Source: Paenibacillus sinensis
GTDB taxonomy: Bacteria > Bacillota > Bacilli > Paenibacillales > Paenibacillaceae
Reading direction: 5' to 3'
DNA length: 51,474 bases
NCBI RefSeq assembly: GCF_019904155.1
Contig: NZ_JAHCMB010000128.1
Location: 437 to 51,910 of the forward strand
Shown here: piece after piece, positions 7,408-17,081 of the stretch
Layout of the letters: the number at the start of each line of letters is the position of its first letter
How positions within the stretch are numbered: position 1 is the first letter of the stretch
Notes under the pieces: generated by a model
What the model was told of the DNA's origin: nothing
Database searches by the model: none
Seen by the model: only the letters and a program-made list of their open reading frames with translations
Program-made: the position numbers and the translations under genes

Positions 7408-9591
7408 ATGGGCATTATCGTTCAGGAGCAAACCGGACTGTTTCATCTGCAATCGTCCGGCATGAGCTATATTATTCAAATCGTAGAGGGGTACCCGGTA
7501 CATGTATATTGGGGAAGCAGATTGAAACATCGGGAACCGATGTCCGATCTGCTGATCCATACCCCGAACAAAGCAGGTTTGGATCGGCTGCCGCAGGAAT
7601 ACCCGCAATACGGGAGCGGAGACTTCCGGAATCCGGCGTATCAGGCTGAGCTTGAGGATGGCACACGTATCACTGAGTTGAAATACGCAGGCTACCGCAT
7701 CATTAAGGGGAAACCATCCCTGACCGGGCTTCCAGCCGTATATGTCGAGGATGTGGCCGAAGCAGATACGCTGGAACTGGAATTAACGGATGCGTATTCA
7801 GGTCTTCAGGTTGTGCTAAGCTATAGCATCTTCAGTGACCGCAACGTCATCGTTCGCTCGGCCCGTTTGAGCAATGAGAGCGCCAACAAGCTGCGGCTTC
7901 GCCGTGCCCTGAGTGCAAGTGTCGATTTCCAGGGCAACCGCGATTTCGAGATCACGTACCTTACAGGCGCCTGGGCCCGGGAAGGCAATATTACCCGTAA
8001 ACCGCTTCATCAAGGCGAGACACGAATCGACAGCAAGCGGGGCATGAGCGGCCATCAATTCAACCCTTTTGCCGCGCTGGTTACTCCGCAGACGACGGAA
8101 TATCATGGTGACGCTTACGGCTTCAGCCTTATCTACAGCGGCGGCTTTGAAGCGGATGCGGAAGTGGATGCATTCGGCTCCACGCGGTTCAGCATCGGTA
8201 TCAATTCATTTGATTTTGCATGGCTGCTGAGTCCGGGGGAGAGCTTCCAGACACCGGAGACGGTTATGGTCTACTCCGGGCAAGGGCTGGGAGACTTGTC
8301 GCGGACATATCATCGCTTGTACCGGACCCGGCTCAGCCGCGGGAAATACCGGGATGAAGAGCGTCCGATTTTGGTCAATAACTGGGAAGCCACTTACTTT
8401 AACTTCAATGCGGATAAGCTGGTATCGATCGCGAAAGAGGGAGCCAAGCTGGGCATCGAGCTGTTTGTTCTGGATGACGGCTGGTTCGGGAAGCGGGATG
8501 CCGACAATTCGTCTCTCGGCGACTGGTTTGAGGACCGCCGGAAGCTTCCTGATGGCCTTGCGGATGTTGCGGAACGCATCAATCGGCTGGGTCTGAAATT
8601 CGGGCTCTGGGTCGAGCCCGAGATGATCTCGCCGGACAGCGAGCTGTACCGGAAGCACCCGGACTGGTGCCTCCATGTTCCAGGACGGAGACGCAGCGAA
8701 GCAAGATGGCAGCTTGTGCTGGATTATACCCGCCAGGAAGTGCGCGATTACATCTTTGAATCGCTGTCTGCCATTTTCTCCACTGTGCCGGTCGCTTATG
8801 TGAAATGGGATATGAACCGCTGCCTGACGGAGATAGGCTCTGCCGAGCTTTCGCCGGAACGCCAGAGTGAGACTGCCCACCGCTATGTTCTTGGATTATA
8901 CGAACTGCTCGAACGCATCACCACTGCATTCCCGGATATTCTCTTCGAGAGCTGCTGCAGCGGGGGAGGCCGGTTCGATCCCGGTATGCTCTATTACATG
9001 CCTCAGACCTGGACCAGTGACAATACCGATGCGGTGGAGCGCCTGAAGATTCAATACGGCACCAGTCTGGTTTATCCCGTAAGCGCAATCGGAGCGCATG
9101 TATCGGCCGTGCCGAATCATCAGGTCGGTCGGATCACGCCGCTTGAGTTCCGGGGCGATGTCGCAATGTCCGGAAACTTCGGGTATGAGCTTGACCTTAC
9201 GAAATTCACGGAAGAGGAAAAAGAGATCGTCAAGCGCCAGGTTGCAACCTACAAGGAGATTCGCGGTCTGGTGCAGAAGGGTGATATGTACCGCCTGAAG
9301 AGTCCGTTCGAAGGCAACGAGTCGGCCTGGATGTTTGTTTCCGAGGATAAAGGAGAAGCGCTTGTCTACTATTTCCAGGTGATGGCGGTGCCTAACCCGC
9401 CACTGCGATATTTGCGTCTGGCCGGGCTTCAACCGGAGCTCGAATACGAGGTTCAGTCGGGATATGGCGGAGACAAGGCGATCATCGGGGGAGACAGACT
9501 GATGCAATTGGGACTGCCTCTTGCGTATGAGCAGAAGGATTATGAGAGCGGCTGGTTCAGAATTCGGGCAGTAGAGCCCGGGAAGGCTTGA
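7408..9591 (+). CDS. Alpha-galactosidase, glycoside hydrolase family 36
   Basis: About 727 residues, the normal length of homotetrameric bacterial GH36 enzymes (RafA/AgaN type). An N-terminal beta-sandwich is followed by a (beta/alpha)8 barrel with LDDGWFGKRD, the nucleophile Asp468 in YVKWDMNR, SCCSGGGRFD and the acid/base Asp538 in WTSDNTDAVER. The 70-residue spacing of the two Asp agrees with what I recall for Geobacillus enzymes. It hydrolyses terminal alpha-1,6-galactose from melibiose, raffinose and stachyose. No signal peptide is present, so it works in the cytoplasm on imported sugar. I chose ATG 7408, nine bases after GAAAGGGG, over the TTG two codons earlier. Downstream kinase, regulator and sugar ABC genes form the same island. 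Confidence 0.92.
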   Translation: MGIIVQEQTGLFHLQSSGMSYIIQIVEGYPVHVYWGSRLKHREPMSDLLIHTPNKAGLDRLPQEYPQYGSGDFRNPAYQAELEDGTRITELKYAGYRIIKGKPSLTGLPAVYVEDVAEADTLELELTDAYSGLQVVLSYSIFSDRNVIVRSARLSNESANKLRLRRALSASVDFQGNRDFEITYLTGAWAREGNITRKPLHQGETRIDSKRGMSGHQFNPFAALVTPQTTEYHGDAYGFSLIYSGGFEADAEVDAFGSTRFSIGINSFDFAWLLSPGESFQTPETVMVYSGQGLGDLSRTYHRLYRTRLSRGKYRDEERPILVNNWEATYFNFNADKLVSIAKEGAKLGIELFVLDDGWFGKRDADNSSLGDWFEDRRKLPDGLADVAERINRLGLKFGLWVEPEMISPDSELYRKHPDWCLHVPGRRRSEARWQLVLDYTRQEVRDYIFESLSAIFSTVPVAYVKWDMNRCLTEIGSAELSPERQSETAHRYVLGLYELLERITTAFPDILFESCCSGGGRFDPGMLYYMPQTWTSDNTDAVERLKIQYGTSLVYPVSAIGAHVSAVPNHQVGRITPLEFRGDVAMSGNFGYELDLTKFTEEEKEIVKRQVATYKEIRGLVQKGDMYRLKSPFEGNESAWMFVSEDKGEALVYYFQVMAVPNPPLRYLRLAGLQPELEYEVQSGYGGDKAIIGGDRLMQLGLPLAYEQKDYESGWFRIRAVEPGKA

Positions 9592-9643
9592 TGCAAAGAA
9601 ACGGGCAATGCCTGATGAAGTAAAATACTGCAAATAATTCCTT

Positions 9644-9672
9644 GCCCCTTTTTGAGTGAAAAGGGGCATTTT
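9644..9672 (+). terminator. Hairpin after the alpha-galactosidase gene
   Basis: GCCCCTTTT pairs perfectly with AAAAGGGGC (loop TGAGTG), followed by ATTTTCG. The T-tail is weak, so partial read-through into the kinase gene is possible. Confidence 0.55.
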
Positions 9673-9706
9673 CGCGCAGCGGCCGAATGGGTCCGGGAGG
9701 GTTGAC

Positions 9707-11509
9707 GTGTTCTTTATCCGAATGATGAACGACATGAAAATGAAGAAAAAGCTGGCAATTACATTCATTTCGGCTGCCGTTCTTCCGTTGTTGTTATCCG
9801 GCCTGCTGTTGACCGGAAAGCTTCGGGAGATCGTTATTGATGATGCCTTCTCGCAGGTAACGAACAATGTCGAGCGCGTCCGAAAGCGGACGGAAGAGCT
9901 GATTAAAGTACCGCTGGACATATCCTACCGCCTAACCGTAGATAACCGTATGATGAGGGTAGCCACCCAACAATACGAAAGCTACGGTGAAGTCATTCAG
10001 GCATACCGCGGGTATACGGATATACGCGATTACAACCAATGGTACAAGGAGATCGCAGGCATCCGTGTGTATGCCGTTAATCCGACAGCTCTCAACAACT
10101 GGGAATTTATTCAGCCGGATGATACCATCACGGCCGAATCCTGGTACAAGGAGGCTATAGCCCAGAAGGGACTTGCCGGATGGAACTTGATCAAGGATGA
10201 ACGTGACGGCAACGAGTATCTCAGTCTGATACGTTCATTTCCGCTGGACTCACTGGGGCGAAAAGGAGTTATGGTCATTAATGTGGATAAACAGCAATTA
10301 AGGTTGATCCTGGAACAGGAGTCATTCACCACGTTGATCGTGGATAATCGGAATCGGGTCGTCGGCTCCAATAAAGCGGAGTTTTACGGGAAGAATCTAT
10401 CAGCAATTGAGGGGGATGACAAGATACTTTCCCGTAAGGAAGGAAGCTATAATACGACCGTCAACGGCAAAGCCTCCAAAGTCGTTATCGCAAATCTGAC
10501 ACCGGAGAATAGCTGGAACGGACTTCGGATCATTTCCGTGTTTACCGTGTCCGAGATTACCCGCGATGCCAATCAAGTGATCAGGCTCGGCGCAATCGTG
10601 GTAACGGTTAGCCTTATATTTGCAATAGTGCTTATCTATGCTTCCGCCTCGCTGCTATCCGGAAGGCTTCTTCGTCTAAGCAAGCATATGTCCAAAGTGG
10701 GATCGGGTTCCTGGGAAACCTATCTCCATATCGATGGTAAAGATGAAGTCGGATTGCTGTCCAGGCAATTTAATTCGCTTGTCAGAAGCGTGCACGACCT
10801 GGTCCAGGAAGTCCAGGAAACGAATCATCAGAGGAATTTGGCCCTGCAAAGACAAAGCGAGATCAAGTTCAAAATGCTGGCAAGCCAGATTAATCCGCAT
10901 TTTCTCTTCAACTCGCTGGAATCAATACGAATGGAGTCCCATATTCGCAAGCAGGACGATATCGCGGAGGCCATATGGCTTCTGAGCACGCTGCTGCGCA
11001 GCAGCCTGGAGGCCGGCAACGACAATATTCCTCTCCGCGAAGAGCTTGAGCGTGTGCGCTGTTATCTGGATATCGAAAAGTTCCGGTATGAAGATCGTTT
11101 GGAATATCGCCTGACGGTTGATCCGGAACTTGCAGACATACCAGTCCCTCCTATGATTATTCAACCTCTAGTGGAGAATTCCATCGTTCATGGCCTTGAT
11201 AACCGCGAAGAAGGAGCAGTAATTTCAGTTGAAGTGAAGAGGGTCCCGAAAGGGGCTGAGGTTCAAGTGTGCGACAATGGCGCAGGCTTCCCGGCAGAAC
11301 GTCTCGCCAGTATTCGAGCGGAGCTTGCTGAATCCGTACATGAACAGGAGAGCAAGCGGATCGGGATGCGAAATGTGAACGATCGGCTTGTGCTGCTGTA
11401 CGGGGCATCCAGCGCCCTGAGTATCGAGAGCGAGCCCGGGAAAGGCACGACTATTACGTTTTTCATTCCTGGAGGTGTACACAATGATGAAGGTCGTTAT
11501 CGTGGATGA
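9707..11509 (+). CDS. YesM-type sensor histidine kinase
   Basis: About 600 residues from GTG 9707, which follows GGGAGG by six bases. Membrane segment 1 covers residues 16-36, an extracellular Cache-like sensor about 40-290, membrane segment 2 about 292-312, and a HAMP linker to about 365. The His_kinase domain has the phosphoacceptor His398 in INPHFLFNSLESIRM; the ATPase domain follows with the N-box PLVENSIVHGLD near 485 and DNGAGFP near 522, then GIGMRNVNDRL-like and GKGTTITF motifs. This class, paired with YesN-like regulators, senses carbohydrates and controls the neighbouring ABC importer. Its 3-prime end overlaps the regulator gene by 26 bp, so the two are translationally coupled. Confidence 0.9.
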   Translation: MFFIRMMNDMKMKKKLAITFISAAVLPLLLSGLLLTGKLREIVIDDAFSQVTNNVERVRKRTEELIKVPLDISYRLTVDNRMMRVATQQYESYGEVIQAYRGYTDIRDYNQWYKEIAGIRVYAVNPTALNNWEFIQPDDTITAESWYKEAIAQKGLAGWNLIKDERDGNEYLSLIRSFPLDSLGRKGVMVINVDKQQLRLILEQESFTTLIVDNRNRVVGSNKAEFYGKNLSAIEGDDKILSRKEGSYNTTVNGKASKVVIANLTPENSWNGLRIISVFTVSEITRDANQVIRLGAIVVTVSLIFAIVLIYASASLLSGRLLRLSKHMSKVGSGSWETYLHIDGKDEVGLLSRQFNSLVRSVHDLVQEVQETNHQRNLALQRQSEIKFKMLASQINPHFLFNSLESIRMESHIRKQDDIAEAIWLLSTLLRSSLEAGNDNIPLREELERVRCYLDIEKFRYEDRLEYRLTVDPELADIPVPPMIIQPLVENSIVHGLDNREEGAVISVEVKRVPKGAEVQVCDNGAGFPAERLASIRAELAESVHEQESKRIGMRNVNDRLVLLYGASSALSIESEPGKGTTITFFIPGGVHNDEGRYRG

Positions 11510-13034
11510 TGAGCCGAAGCTAAGACAAGGACTTCAAACGCTGATTCCGTGGGAGAGTCTCGGTTTTACGGTCGCGGCTACGGCCGGCAATGGCAAAGAA
11601 GCCTTGAAGGTCATCGGGGAAGAGGTTCCCGAAGTTATAGTCGCAGACATCAGAATGCCTGTTATGGACGGCTTGCAATTAATTCGGCACTTGAGATCGA
11701 ATGGTCAGCAATCGCATTTTATTATTCTCAGCGGATATGCCGATTTCGAATATGCCCAACAGGCGATCAGATATGGGGTAGACGGGTATCTCCTAAAACC
11801 GGTTAATATCAGTGAAATGTCGGAGACTCTGAAGCTGGTGCGCGAGCGGATCGAAGAGGAACGCCTTCAGGAGGAAGGGTACCGGGCAGAGGCTGTAAAC
11901 CAGGATCTGGTCCTGCATGACCTGCTCGCTCCAAGGGAGATGCCGGAAGATCCGGCACAGCTGAGAAGCAAGCTCGGGCACGCGAATTTGTTGTGGAGCA
12001 GTTACGAAGTCGTGGTCATTTGTCCGCGCGTTTCCGAAGCGGATCGTCAGGAAGCGTTAAATCAGCTGTCGGCCGGACTGAAACAAGGGATTGAGGGGCG
12101 GAGAATGGGACTCGTGAGTGTAATCCACCCTTATGTCATTCTCCTGCTCAATGCGCCTCTGCGCGGAAGACAGTCACGCGATAATCTGTACGGCGAGATC
12201 CGAAGCGCAGCCGGCGATACCCGATTCGTCGCCGCAACAAGTGGAGCTGTTACCGAACCTGAACAGATTTGCGGCTCATATGCAAAAGCTCAGGAAGCGG
12301 TGAAACAAGCTTTTTTCAGCGAGAAGGACCTTCTGTTGGAGCCGGGTCTTCCTCTTCTTCCTTCACCGGAGCTTCCCCGGCTGCCCGATGACAGCTATGA
12401 GGAGAAGATGAATGCCTTAATATTCCGCCTGTATTACAGCCTGGATGCGGGCAACAAAACTATGGTGTTCCCATTGTTAAATGAGGCTGCAGCGCTGTTT
12501 CTCAGTCAGGAGCAGGATGAGAAGTCGGTCAAACAATCCTTCTTTTTTCTGTCCAACGCGATCATTCATAAGCTCACCGCCGCTTCTCCTATAGAACTAA
12601 AAGAGACGGAAACGGTTTCGCGCTTTTTAAACGGGATTTATCAGCATGATTACCTGCAGGATCTCTTGGAAGAGATATGCCGATTCCTATTAGCGTTTGC
12701 GGAAGACACCGAGCCAAAAGGCAAGGAGCAGGAAATCAAGAAAATGATCGATTTCATTCAGCGCCATTATGCCGAAGATTTTAAGCTTTCAACATTAGCC
12801 GGATTGCTGAACTATAGCACCCCCTATTTAGGGCAGCTATTCAGGAACATGACCGGAGAGTATTTTAACACTTATGTGGACAAAGTACGTATTCAAAAAG
12901 CCAAAGAGCTGCTGGCCCAAGGAATGAAGGTGTACGAAGTGGCCGAGCTTGTCGGTTATACGAGCGTCAATTACTTTTTCAGCAAATTCAAGAAGTACGA
13001 AAATCGTTCCCCGTCAGATTATAAAAAACCGTAA
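11484..13034 (+). CDS. YesN-type response regulator with AraC DNA-binding domain
   Basis: About 516 residues. The receiver domain (1-120) has the acidic pair in VIVDDEP, the phosphoacceptor Asp55 in VADIRMP and the switch Lys in YLLKPV. A long, poorly conserved middle (about 130-400) is typical of the YesN group. The C-terminal AraC domain (about 410-516) has FKLSTLAGLLNYSTPYLGQLF and VYEVAELVGYTSVNYFFSKF. The start is ATG 11484, eight bases behind GGAGG, inside the end of the kinase gene. It should switch on the sugar ABC transporter operon that follows 85 bp downstream when phosphorylated by the kinase. Confidence 0.9.
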   Translation: MMKVVIVDDEPKLRQGLQTLIPWESLGFTVAATAGNGKEALKVIGEEVPEVIVADIRMPVMDGLQLIRHLRSNGQQSHFIILSGYADFEYAQQAIRYGVDGYLLKPVNISEMSETLKLVRERIEEERLQEEGYRAEAVNQDLVLHDLLAPREMPEDPAQLRSKLGHANLLWSSYEVVVICPRVSEADRQEALNQLSAGLKQGIEGRRMGLVSVIHPYVILLLNAPLRGRQSRDNLYGEIRSAAGDTRFVAATSGAVTEPEQICGSYAKAQEAVKQAFFSEKDLLLEPGLPLLPSPELPRLPDDSYEEKMNALIFRLYYSLDAGNKTMVFPLLNEAAALFLSQEQDEKSVKQSFFFLSNAIIHKLTAASPIELKETETVSRFLNGIYQHDYLQDLLEEICRFLLAFAEDTEPKGKEQEIKKMIDFIQRHYAEDFKLSTLAGLLNYSTPYLGQLFRNMTGEYFNTYVDKVRIQKAKELLAQGMKVYEVAELVGYTSVNYFFSKFKKYENRSPSDYKKP

Positions 13035-13119
13035 TTTGTAGATGATTTTTCCCGAAATCCTTAGTATGTGCCCGGCCTCCCTTCTGATTTAAGATGGTAA
13101 TCAAGAGAGGGGAGGAAGT

Positions 13120-14076
13120 ATGAAAACGATAACAATGAATGCGGAAACCGTATACAAAAAGAGAAAAGGAAGCGCCTGGAAGGAGTTTAAAAATCAGAAG
13201 TATCTCTACTACATGTCTATACCTTTTGTTCTTTGGGTCTTTGTCTTCCAGTATTTGCCCTTATGGGGCTGGACAATGGCTTTCCAGAAATATAAGCCTG
13301 GGCGTGGTTTCTTTGAACAGAAATGGGTAGGCTTTGAGCATTTTCGCGCCTTGTTCAAGGATGAACACTTCTACCAAGTGCTGCGAAACACACTGGCTAT
13401 GAGCTTTATGGGCCTGATCGCCGGTTTCATCGTACCGGTTGTCTTTGCTCTGCTCTTAAATGAGGTTCGTGTTCAGGCATTGAAACGGTTCGTTCAGACC
13501 GTATCGTATCTTCCGCATTTTGTATCCTGGGTAGTAGCCGCAGGGATTGTCACCAAAATGCTCTCCACGGACGGCGGGGTCGTGAATGATCTACTCATGG
13601 GCCTGCACATCATCGATCAGCCGATTCAATTTATGGCACAGGGTCATTTATTCTGGGGGATCGTCACCGGTGCGGATATTTGGAAGGAAACGGGCTGGAA
13701 CGCGATTATTTATCTGGCCGCCATATCCGGTATCGGTCCTGAATTGTACGAAGCTGCACGGGTGGACGGCGCGAGCCGTTTAAGACAGATGTGGCATATC
13801 ACGCTGCCGGGAATTCGGTCGACGATCATCATCCTGTTCATTATGTCCATCGGCCATCTGCTCGGAACAGGATTTGAGAAACAGTTTCTGCTGGGGAATC
13901 ACATGGTCATCGATTACTCTGAAGTACTTGATTTGTATGCGCTTAATTACGGTCTCGCCATGGGACGGTACTCCTTCGGTACGGCAATCAATATCTTCAA
14001 TTCGGTGATAAGCCTGATGCTATTGTTTGCGGCTAACGGGATTTTCAAGCGCTTTACGAATGAAAGTATTATGTAG
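13120..14076 (+). CDS. LplB-type sugar ABC transporter permease
   Basis: 318 residues with about six membrane segments. After a charged N-terminus comes the motif of this group, IPFVLWVFVFQYLPLWGW. The cytoplasmic EAA loop reads EAARVDGASRLRQMWHITLPG, which docks to the ATPase. This is the first of a permease pair of the CUT1 carbohydrate importer class. No ATPase gene is in the cluster, as is usual where a shared MsmX-like ATPase serves many importers. The start follows GAGGGGAGG. The second permease starts 13 bp after the stop. The alpha-galactosidase neighbour suggests an alpha-galactoside as substrate, which is inference. Confidence 0.9.
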   Translation: MKTITMNAETVYKKRKGSAWKEFKNQKYLYYMSIPFVLWVFVFQYLPLWGWTMAFQKYKPGRGFFEQKWVGFEHFRALFKDEHFYQVLRNTLAMSFMGLIAGFIVPVVFALLLNEVRVQALKRFVQTVSYLPHFVSWVVAAGIVTKMLSTDGGVVNDLLMGLHIIDQPIQFMAQGHLFWGIVTGADIWKETGWNAIIYLAAISGIGPELYEAARVDGASRLRQMWHITLPGIRSTIIILFIMSIGHLLGTGFEKQFLLGNHMVIDYSEVLDLYALNYGLAMGRYSFGTAINIFNSVISLMLLFAANGIFKRFTNESIM

Positions 14077-14089
14077 GAGGTAAGGTGAC

Positions 14090-15028
14090 ATGGGGGTTGT
14101 TAACAGTAATGCGCCGGTCGGCAAGCTGAAGCAGAGCCTTCAGACGAAATCGGCGCAGGATCGAGTACTTGAAGTCGTTGTGTATGTATCCATGATTGTT
14201 GTAACCGTTCTAACGATCTATCCATTCCTGAACGTGCTTGCCGTCTCCTTTAACGATTCAGTGGATACCGTCAGAGGAGGAATCACCGTCTGGCCAAGGA
14301 AGTTTACGATGGAGAACTATAGTCTGATTTTCACCTATGGGAGTCTGATAACCGGCTTCAAAATCTCCATTCTGCGGACGATCATCGGCACCGTTGCAGG
14401 CTTGATCAGCAGCTCCATGCTGGCCTACACGCTTGCGCGGGAAGATTTTCAGGCGAGAAGATTCATCTCGGTCTTTCTCGCAGTCACCATGTATGTCTCC
14501 GGGGGCCTGATTCCGGGCTTCATCCTGATGAGGGATTTGCACCTGATGAATACGTTTGCCGTCTACATTTTACCGGGTCTTGTAAGCGCCTTTAATGTCT
14601 TCGTTATCCGTTCCTTCATTGACGCACTGCCCAATGCGTTACAGGAATCAGCCAAGCTGGATGGCGCCAACGATTTTACCATCTACTTGCGCATTATTCT
14701 CCCTCTGTGCAAACCGGCTTTGGCGACTGTGGCGCTCTTCCTCGCGGTAGGGCAGTGGAACTCCTGGTTCGATACTTATCTGTTTAACGGGTCTAACGAA
14801 GCTTTGACAACTCTGCAATATGAATTAATGAAAATCCTGCAAAGCACGACATCGACTGCAACTAACTCCCAGGATGCCGCTAACATGGCTGAGCGCATGG
14901 CCCAGGTGTCGCCGGAGTCTGTAAAAATGGCCATTACGATTATCGTCACAGTGCCGATTCTGATCGTTTATCCTTTTTTGCAAAAGTACTTTGTCAAAGG
15001 TATGACACTCGGCGCTGTAAAGAGTTAG
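14090..15028 (+). CDS. LplC/YtcP-type sugar ABC transporter permease
   Basis: 312 residues with six membrane segments. It has the expected early YPFLNVLAVSFND stretch, and the EAA loop QESAKLDGANDFTIYLRIILP. The C-terminus KYFVKGMTLGAVKS is characteristic of this group. It pairs with the upstream LplB-type permease and the downstream lipoprotein to form one importer. Ribosome binding site TAGGAGG lies just after the preceding stop. Confidence 0.9.
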   Translation: MGVVNSNAPVGKLKQSLQTKSAQDRVLEVVVYVSMIVVTVLTIYPFLNVLAVSFNDSVDTVRGGITVWPRKFTMENYSLIFTYGSLITGFKISILRTIIGTVAGLISSSMLAYTLAREDFQARRFISVFLAVTMYVSGGLIPGFILMRDLHLMNTFAVYILPGLVSAFNVFVIRSFIDALPNALQESAKLDGANDFTIYLRIILPLCKPALATVALFLAVGQWNSWFDTYLFNGSNEALTTLQYELMKILQSTTSTATNSQDAANMAERMAQVSPESVKMAITIIVTVPILIVYPFLQKYFVKGMTLGAVKS

Positions 15029-15110
15029 AGCGCTTCTGCCTATGGTGTGTCCAGGTTAGCAGCCTGTCTCATACAAACTATATCTAATTCATTATTTAGG
15101 GGGTAGCTTC

Positions 15111-16820
15111 ATGAAGTCGGGAAGAAAATGGACGGTTGCATCTTCCATAGTAGCGCTGACTTTAACATCGACGCTTGCGGGGTGCGGCGGGAATAACAGC
15201 TCTACGGCCGGAGAGGGAACCAATGCAGAAGGAGCTTCTTCATCCGGGACAGATTTAAAGCCCATCACGCTTAGTTATTTCTCGGAGGATGGCAGTACGA
15301 ACTGGAACAACATGAAGGATGAGGTCGGCAAGATTATTACGGAGAAAACCGGTGTAACGCTGGATGCCGAGTTTGCCGTAGGTGACCCGGCACAGAAGGT
15401 ATCGCTGATTGCTGCAACTGGCAACTATCCGGATTTGATTGCCGCGAAAGCGGATTTGGGCAAACTGGTCGACGCTGGCGCTGTCATCGATCTGACGGAT
15501 TTGATCGACAAGTACGCACCGAATATCAAGAAAATGTTGGGAGACAAGATCGTCCGGACCAAATACAGCCTGGACGATCAGGCGATTTATGCGGTTCCAA
15601 CCTGGTCCTCCGTTGATGAGAAGAAGATTAAAGCCGACGGAGGATTTGAACTCCAGCACCGTGTTGTGAAGGAAGCCGGATATCCGGAAATACGAACGGT
15701 AAAGGATTTTGAAAAAGTCATTCAGGATTATATCGCCAAGCATCCAACGGACGAGAACGGCAACAAAAATATTGGCTTATCGCTGAATGCGGATGATTGG
15801 CATATGTATCAGGTAACCAACTCCGGATTCCAGACAACCGGCGGACCGGATGATGGCGAATATTTCATCGATCAAAAAACGTATCAAGCGACTTATCATT
15901 TCCGCCGTCCGGAGGAGAAAGAATATTTCCGCTGGCTGAATCATATGAACAGCATCGGATTGCTCGATCCGGAAAGCTTCGTGCAGAAGGCCGATCAGTT
16001 CAAGTCAAAAGTGGCTTCGGGCCGGATTCTCGGTCTGGCTGATCCGGAATGGGATTATGGCGACGGACAGAATGCGCTAAAGGCCGCGGGCAAATTCGAT
16101 CAGACTTACGGTCATTATCCGGTTACCATGAGCGCGGAGTACAAGGATACGAGCTTCTGGCAGGCCGGTTTTGACGGCGGGTACGGAATTTCGATCTCCA
16201 GCAAGTGCAAAGACCCGGTACGCGCGATTCAGTTCCTTGATTTCCTGGCATCGGAAGAGGGGCAAATTCTGAACAACTGGGGCATTGAAGGAAAACACTA
16301 TACGCTTGAAAACGGCAAACGGGTAGTAATACCGGCTGTACAGGAACGGATGAACAATGACAACGCAGGTTTCCAAAAAGAATCCGGTGTCGGTCTTTAT
16401 TGGAACCTGATGGTGCATTACGGGGATGGAATCAAGGATTCAACCGATAACTATTTCACTCGCAATTATCCGGAAATGTTGACAGCGAGCTACAGCGATG
16501 CGGAGAAGGAAACCCTGAAGGCTTACAATGCCGAGCATTGGAAGGATCTGTTCCCTAAGGAAGAGGAATTTGAGCCGAGAGCTTACGGTGCGGCATACAC
16601 CATGTCACTCGCCAGCGACGATCCTGCGGTTATCCTGGGCGCCAAGATGAAGGACATTACGTGGAAGCGTATTCCTGAAGCGGTAATGGCCAAACCGGCA
16701 GACTTCGACAAGATCTGGGACGCCTATATGGCCGATCTGGATAAGGCAGGAGTTAAAGAAATGGAAGAAGCCTACACCAAGCATATTCAAGACCGGATCA
16801 AGCTGTGGTCCACTAAGTAA
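15111..16820 (+). CDS. Extracellular solute-binding lipoprotein of the sugar ABC transporter
   Basis: 569 residues, the usual length of LplA-type binding proteins in Paenibacillus. A lipoprotein signal peptide ends in LTSTLAGC, with the lipidated Cys at residue 25, then a Gly/Ser/Asn-rich linker. The mature protein has the family features ISSKCKDPVRAIQFLDFLASEEGQ and a C-terminal block ITWKRIPEAVMAKPADFDKIW followed by a helical tail. It captures the sugar outside the membrane and delivers it to the two permeases encoded just upstream. A strong terminator follows. Confidence 0.9.
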   Translation: MKSGRKWTVASSIVALTLTSTLAGCGGNNSSTAGEGTNAEGASSSGTDLKPITLSYFSEDGSTNWNNMKDEVGKIITEKTGVTLDAEFAVGDPAQKVSLIAATGNYPDLIAAKADLGKLVDAGAVIDLTDLIDKYAPNIKKMLGDKIVRTKYSLDDQAIYAVPTWSSVDEKKIKADGGFELQHRVVKEAGYPEIRTVKDFEKVIQDYIAKHPTDENGNKNIGLSLNADDWHMYQVTNSGFQTTGGPDDGEYFIDQKTYQATYHFRRPEEKEYFRWLNHMNSIGLLDPESFVQKADQFKSKVASGRILGLADPEWDYGDGQNALKAAGKFDQTYGHYPVTMSAEYKDTSFWQAGFDGGYGISISSKCKDPVRAIQFLDFLASEEGQILNNWGIEGKHYTLENGKRVVIPAVQERMNNDNAGFQKESGVGLYWNLMVHYGDGIKDSTDNYFTRNYPEMLTASYSDAEKETLKAYNAEHWKDLFPKEEEFEPRAYGAAYTMSLASDDPAVILGAKMKDITWKRIPEAVMAKPADFDKIWDAYMADLDKAGVKEMEEAYTKHIQDRIKLWSTK

Positions 16821-16840
16821 TCTCTTTATACAAAAATAAC

Positions 16841-16885
16841 GGGCTCGTTTCCAACTCGATTTGAGGAGGAACGAGCCTCTTTTTC
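16841..16885. terminator. Bidirectional terminator between the sugar and sulfonate loci
   Basis: GGGCTCGTTTCC pairs with GGAACGAGCC; CTCTTTTTC follows on the plus strand and GTTATTTTTG on the minus strand. It can end both the plus-strand sugar operon and the minus-strand operon coming from the right. Confidence 0.7.
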
Positions 16886-16977
16886 ATGATTCCTAGAACA
16901 ACATAATCGCTGGACTTTCATACTTTTTACTCTGGCTGGTTTCGTTTGGAAATGCAAACTCCAAATCCAGATAACGA

Positions 16978-17040
16978 TCATGCAGCGGCCGTGTCTCGGT
17001 ATTCCACCGGGGAACGGCCGTTTTGCCTGATTTGATAGCG
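16978..17040 (-). pseudogene. Possible remnant of an IS3-type transposase C-terminus
   Basis: One minus-strand frame gives about 20 codons ending NGRSPVEYRDTAAA and a stop. The SPVEYR pattern is typical of the last residues of IS3-family OrfB transposases. An in-frame stop lies just upstream and nothing else of an element is left. The match is short and could be chance. Confidence 0.25.
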
Positions 17041-17081
17041 TCGGCAGCTTCAGAATGCAATGTATAACGAATGCAGTTTTG

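Noticed and set aside
8206..9921. Minus-strand ORFs of 224 and 341 codons opposite the alpha-galactosidase gene
   Set aside because: They lie fully or mostly within a clear gene on the other strand and show no recognisable domain.
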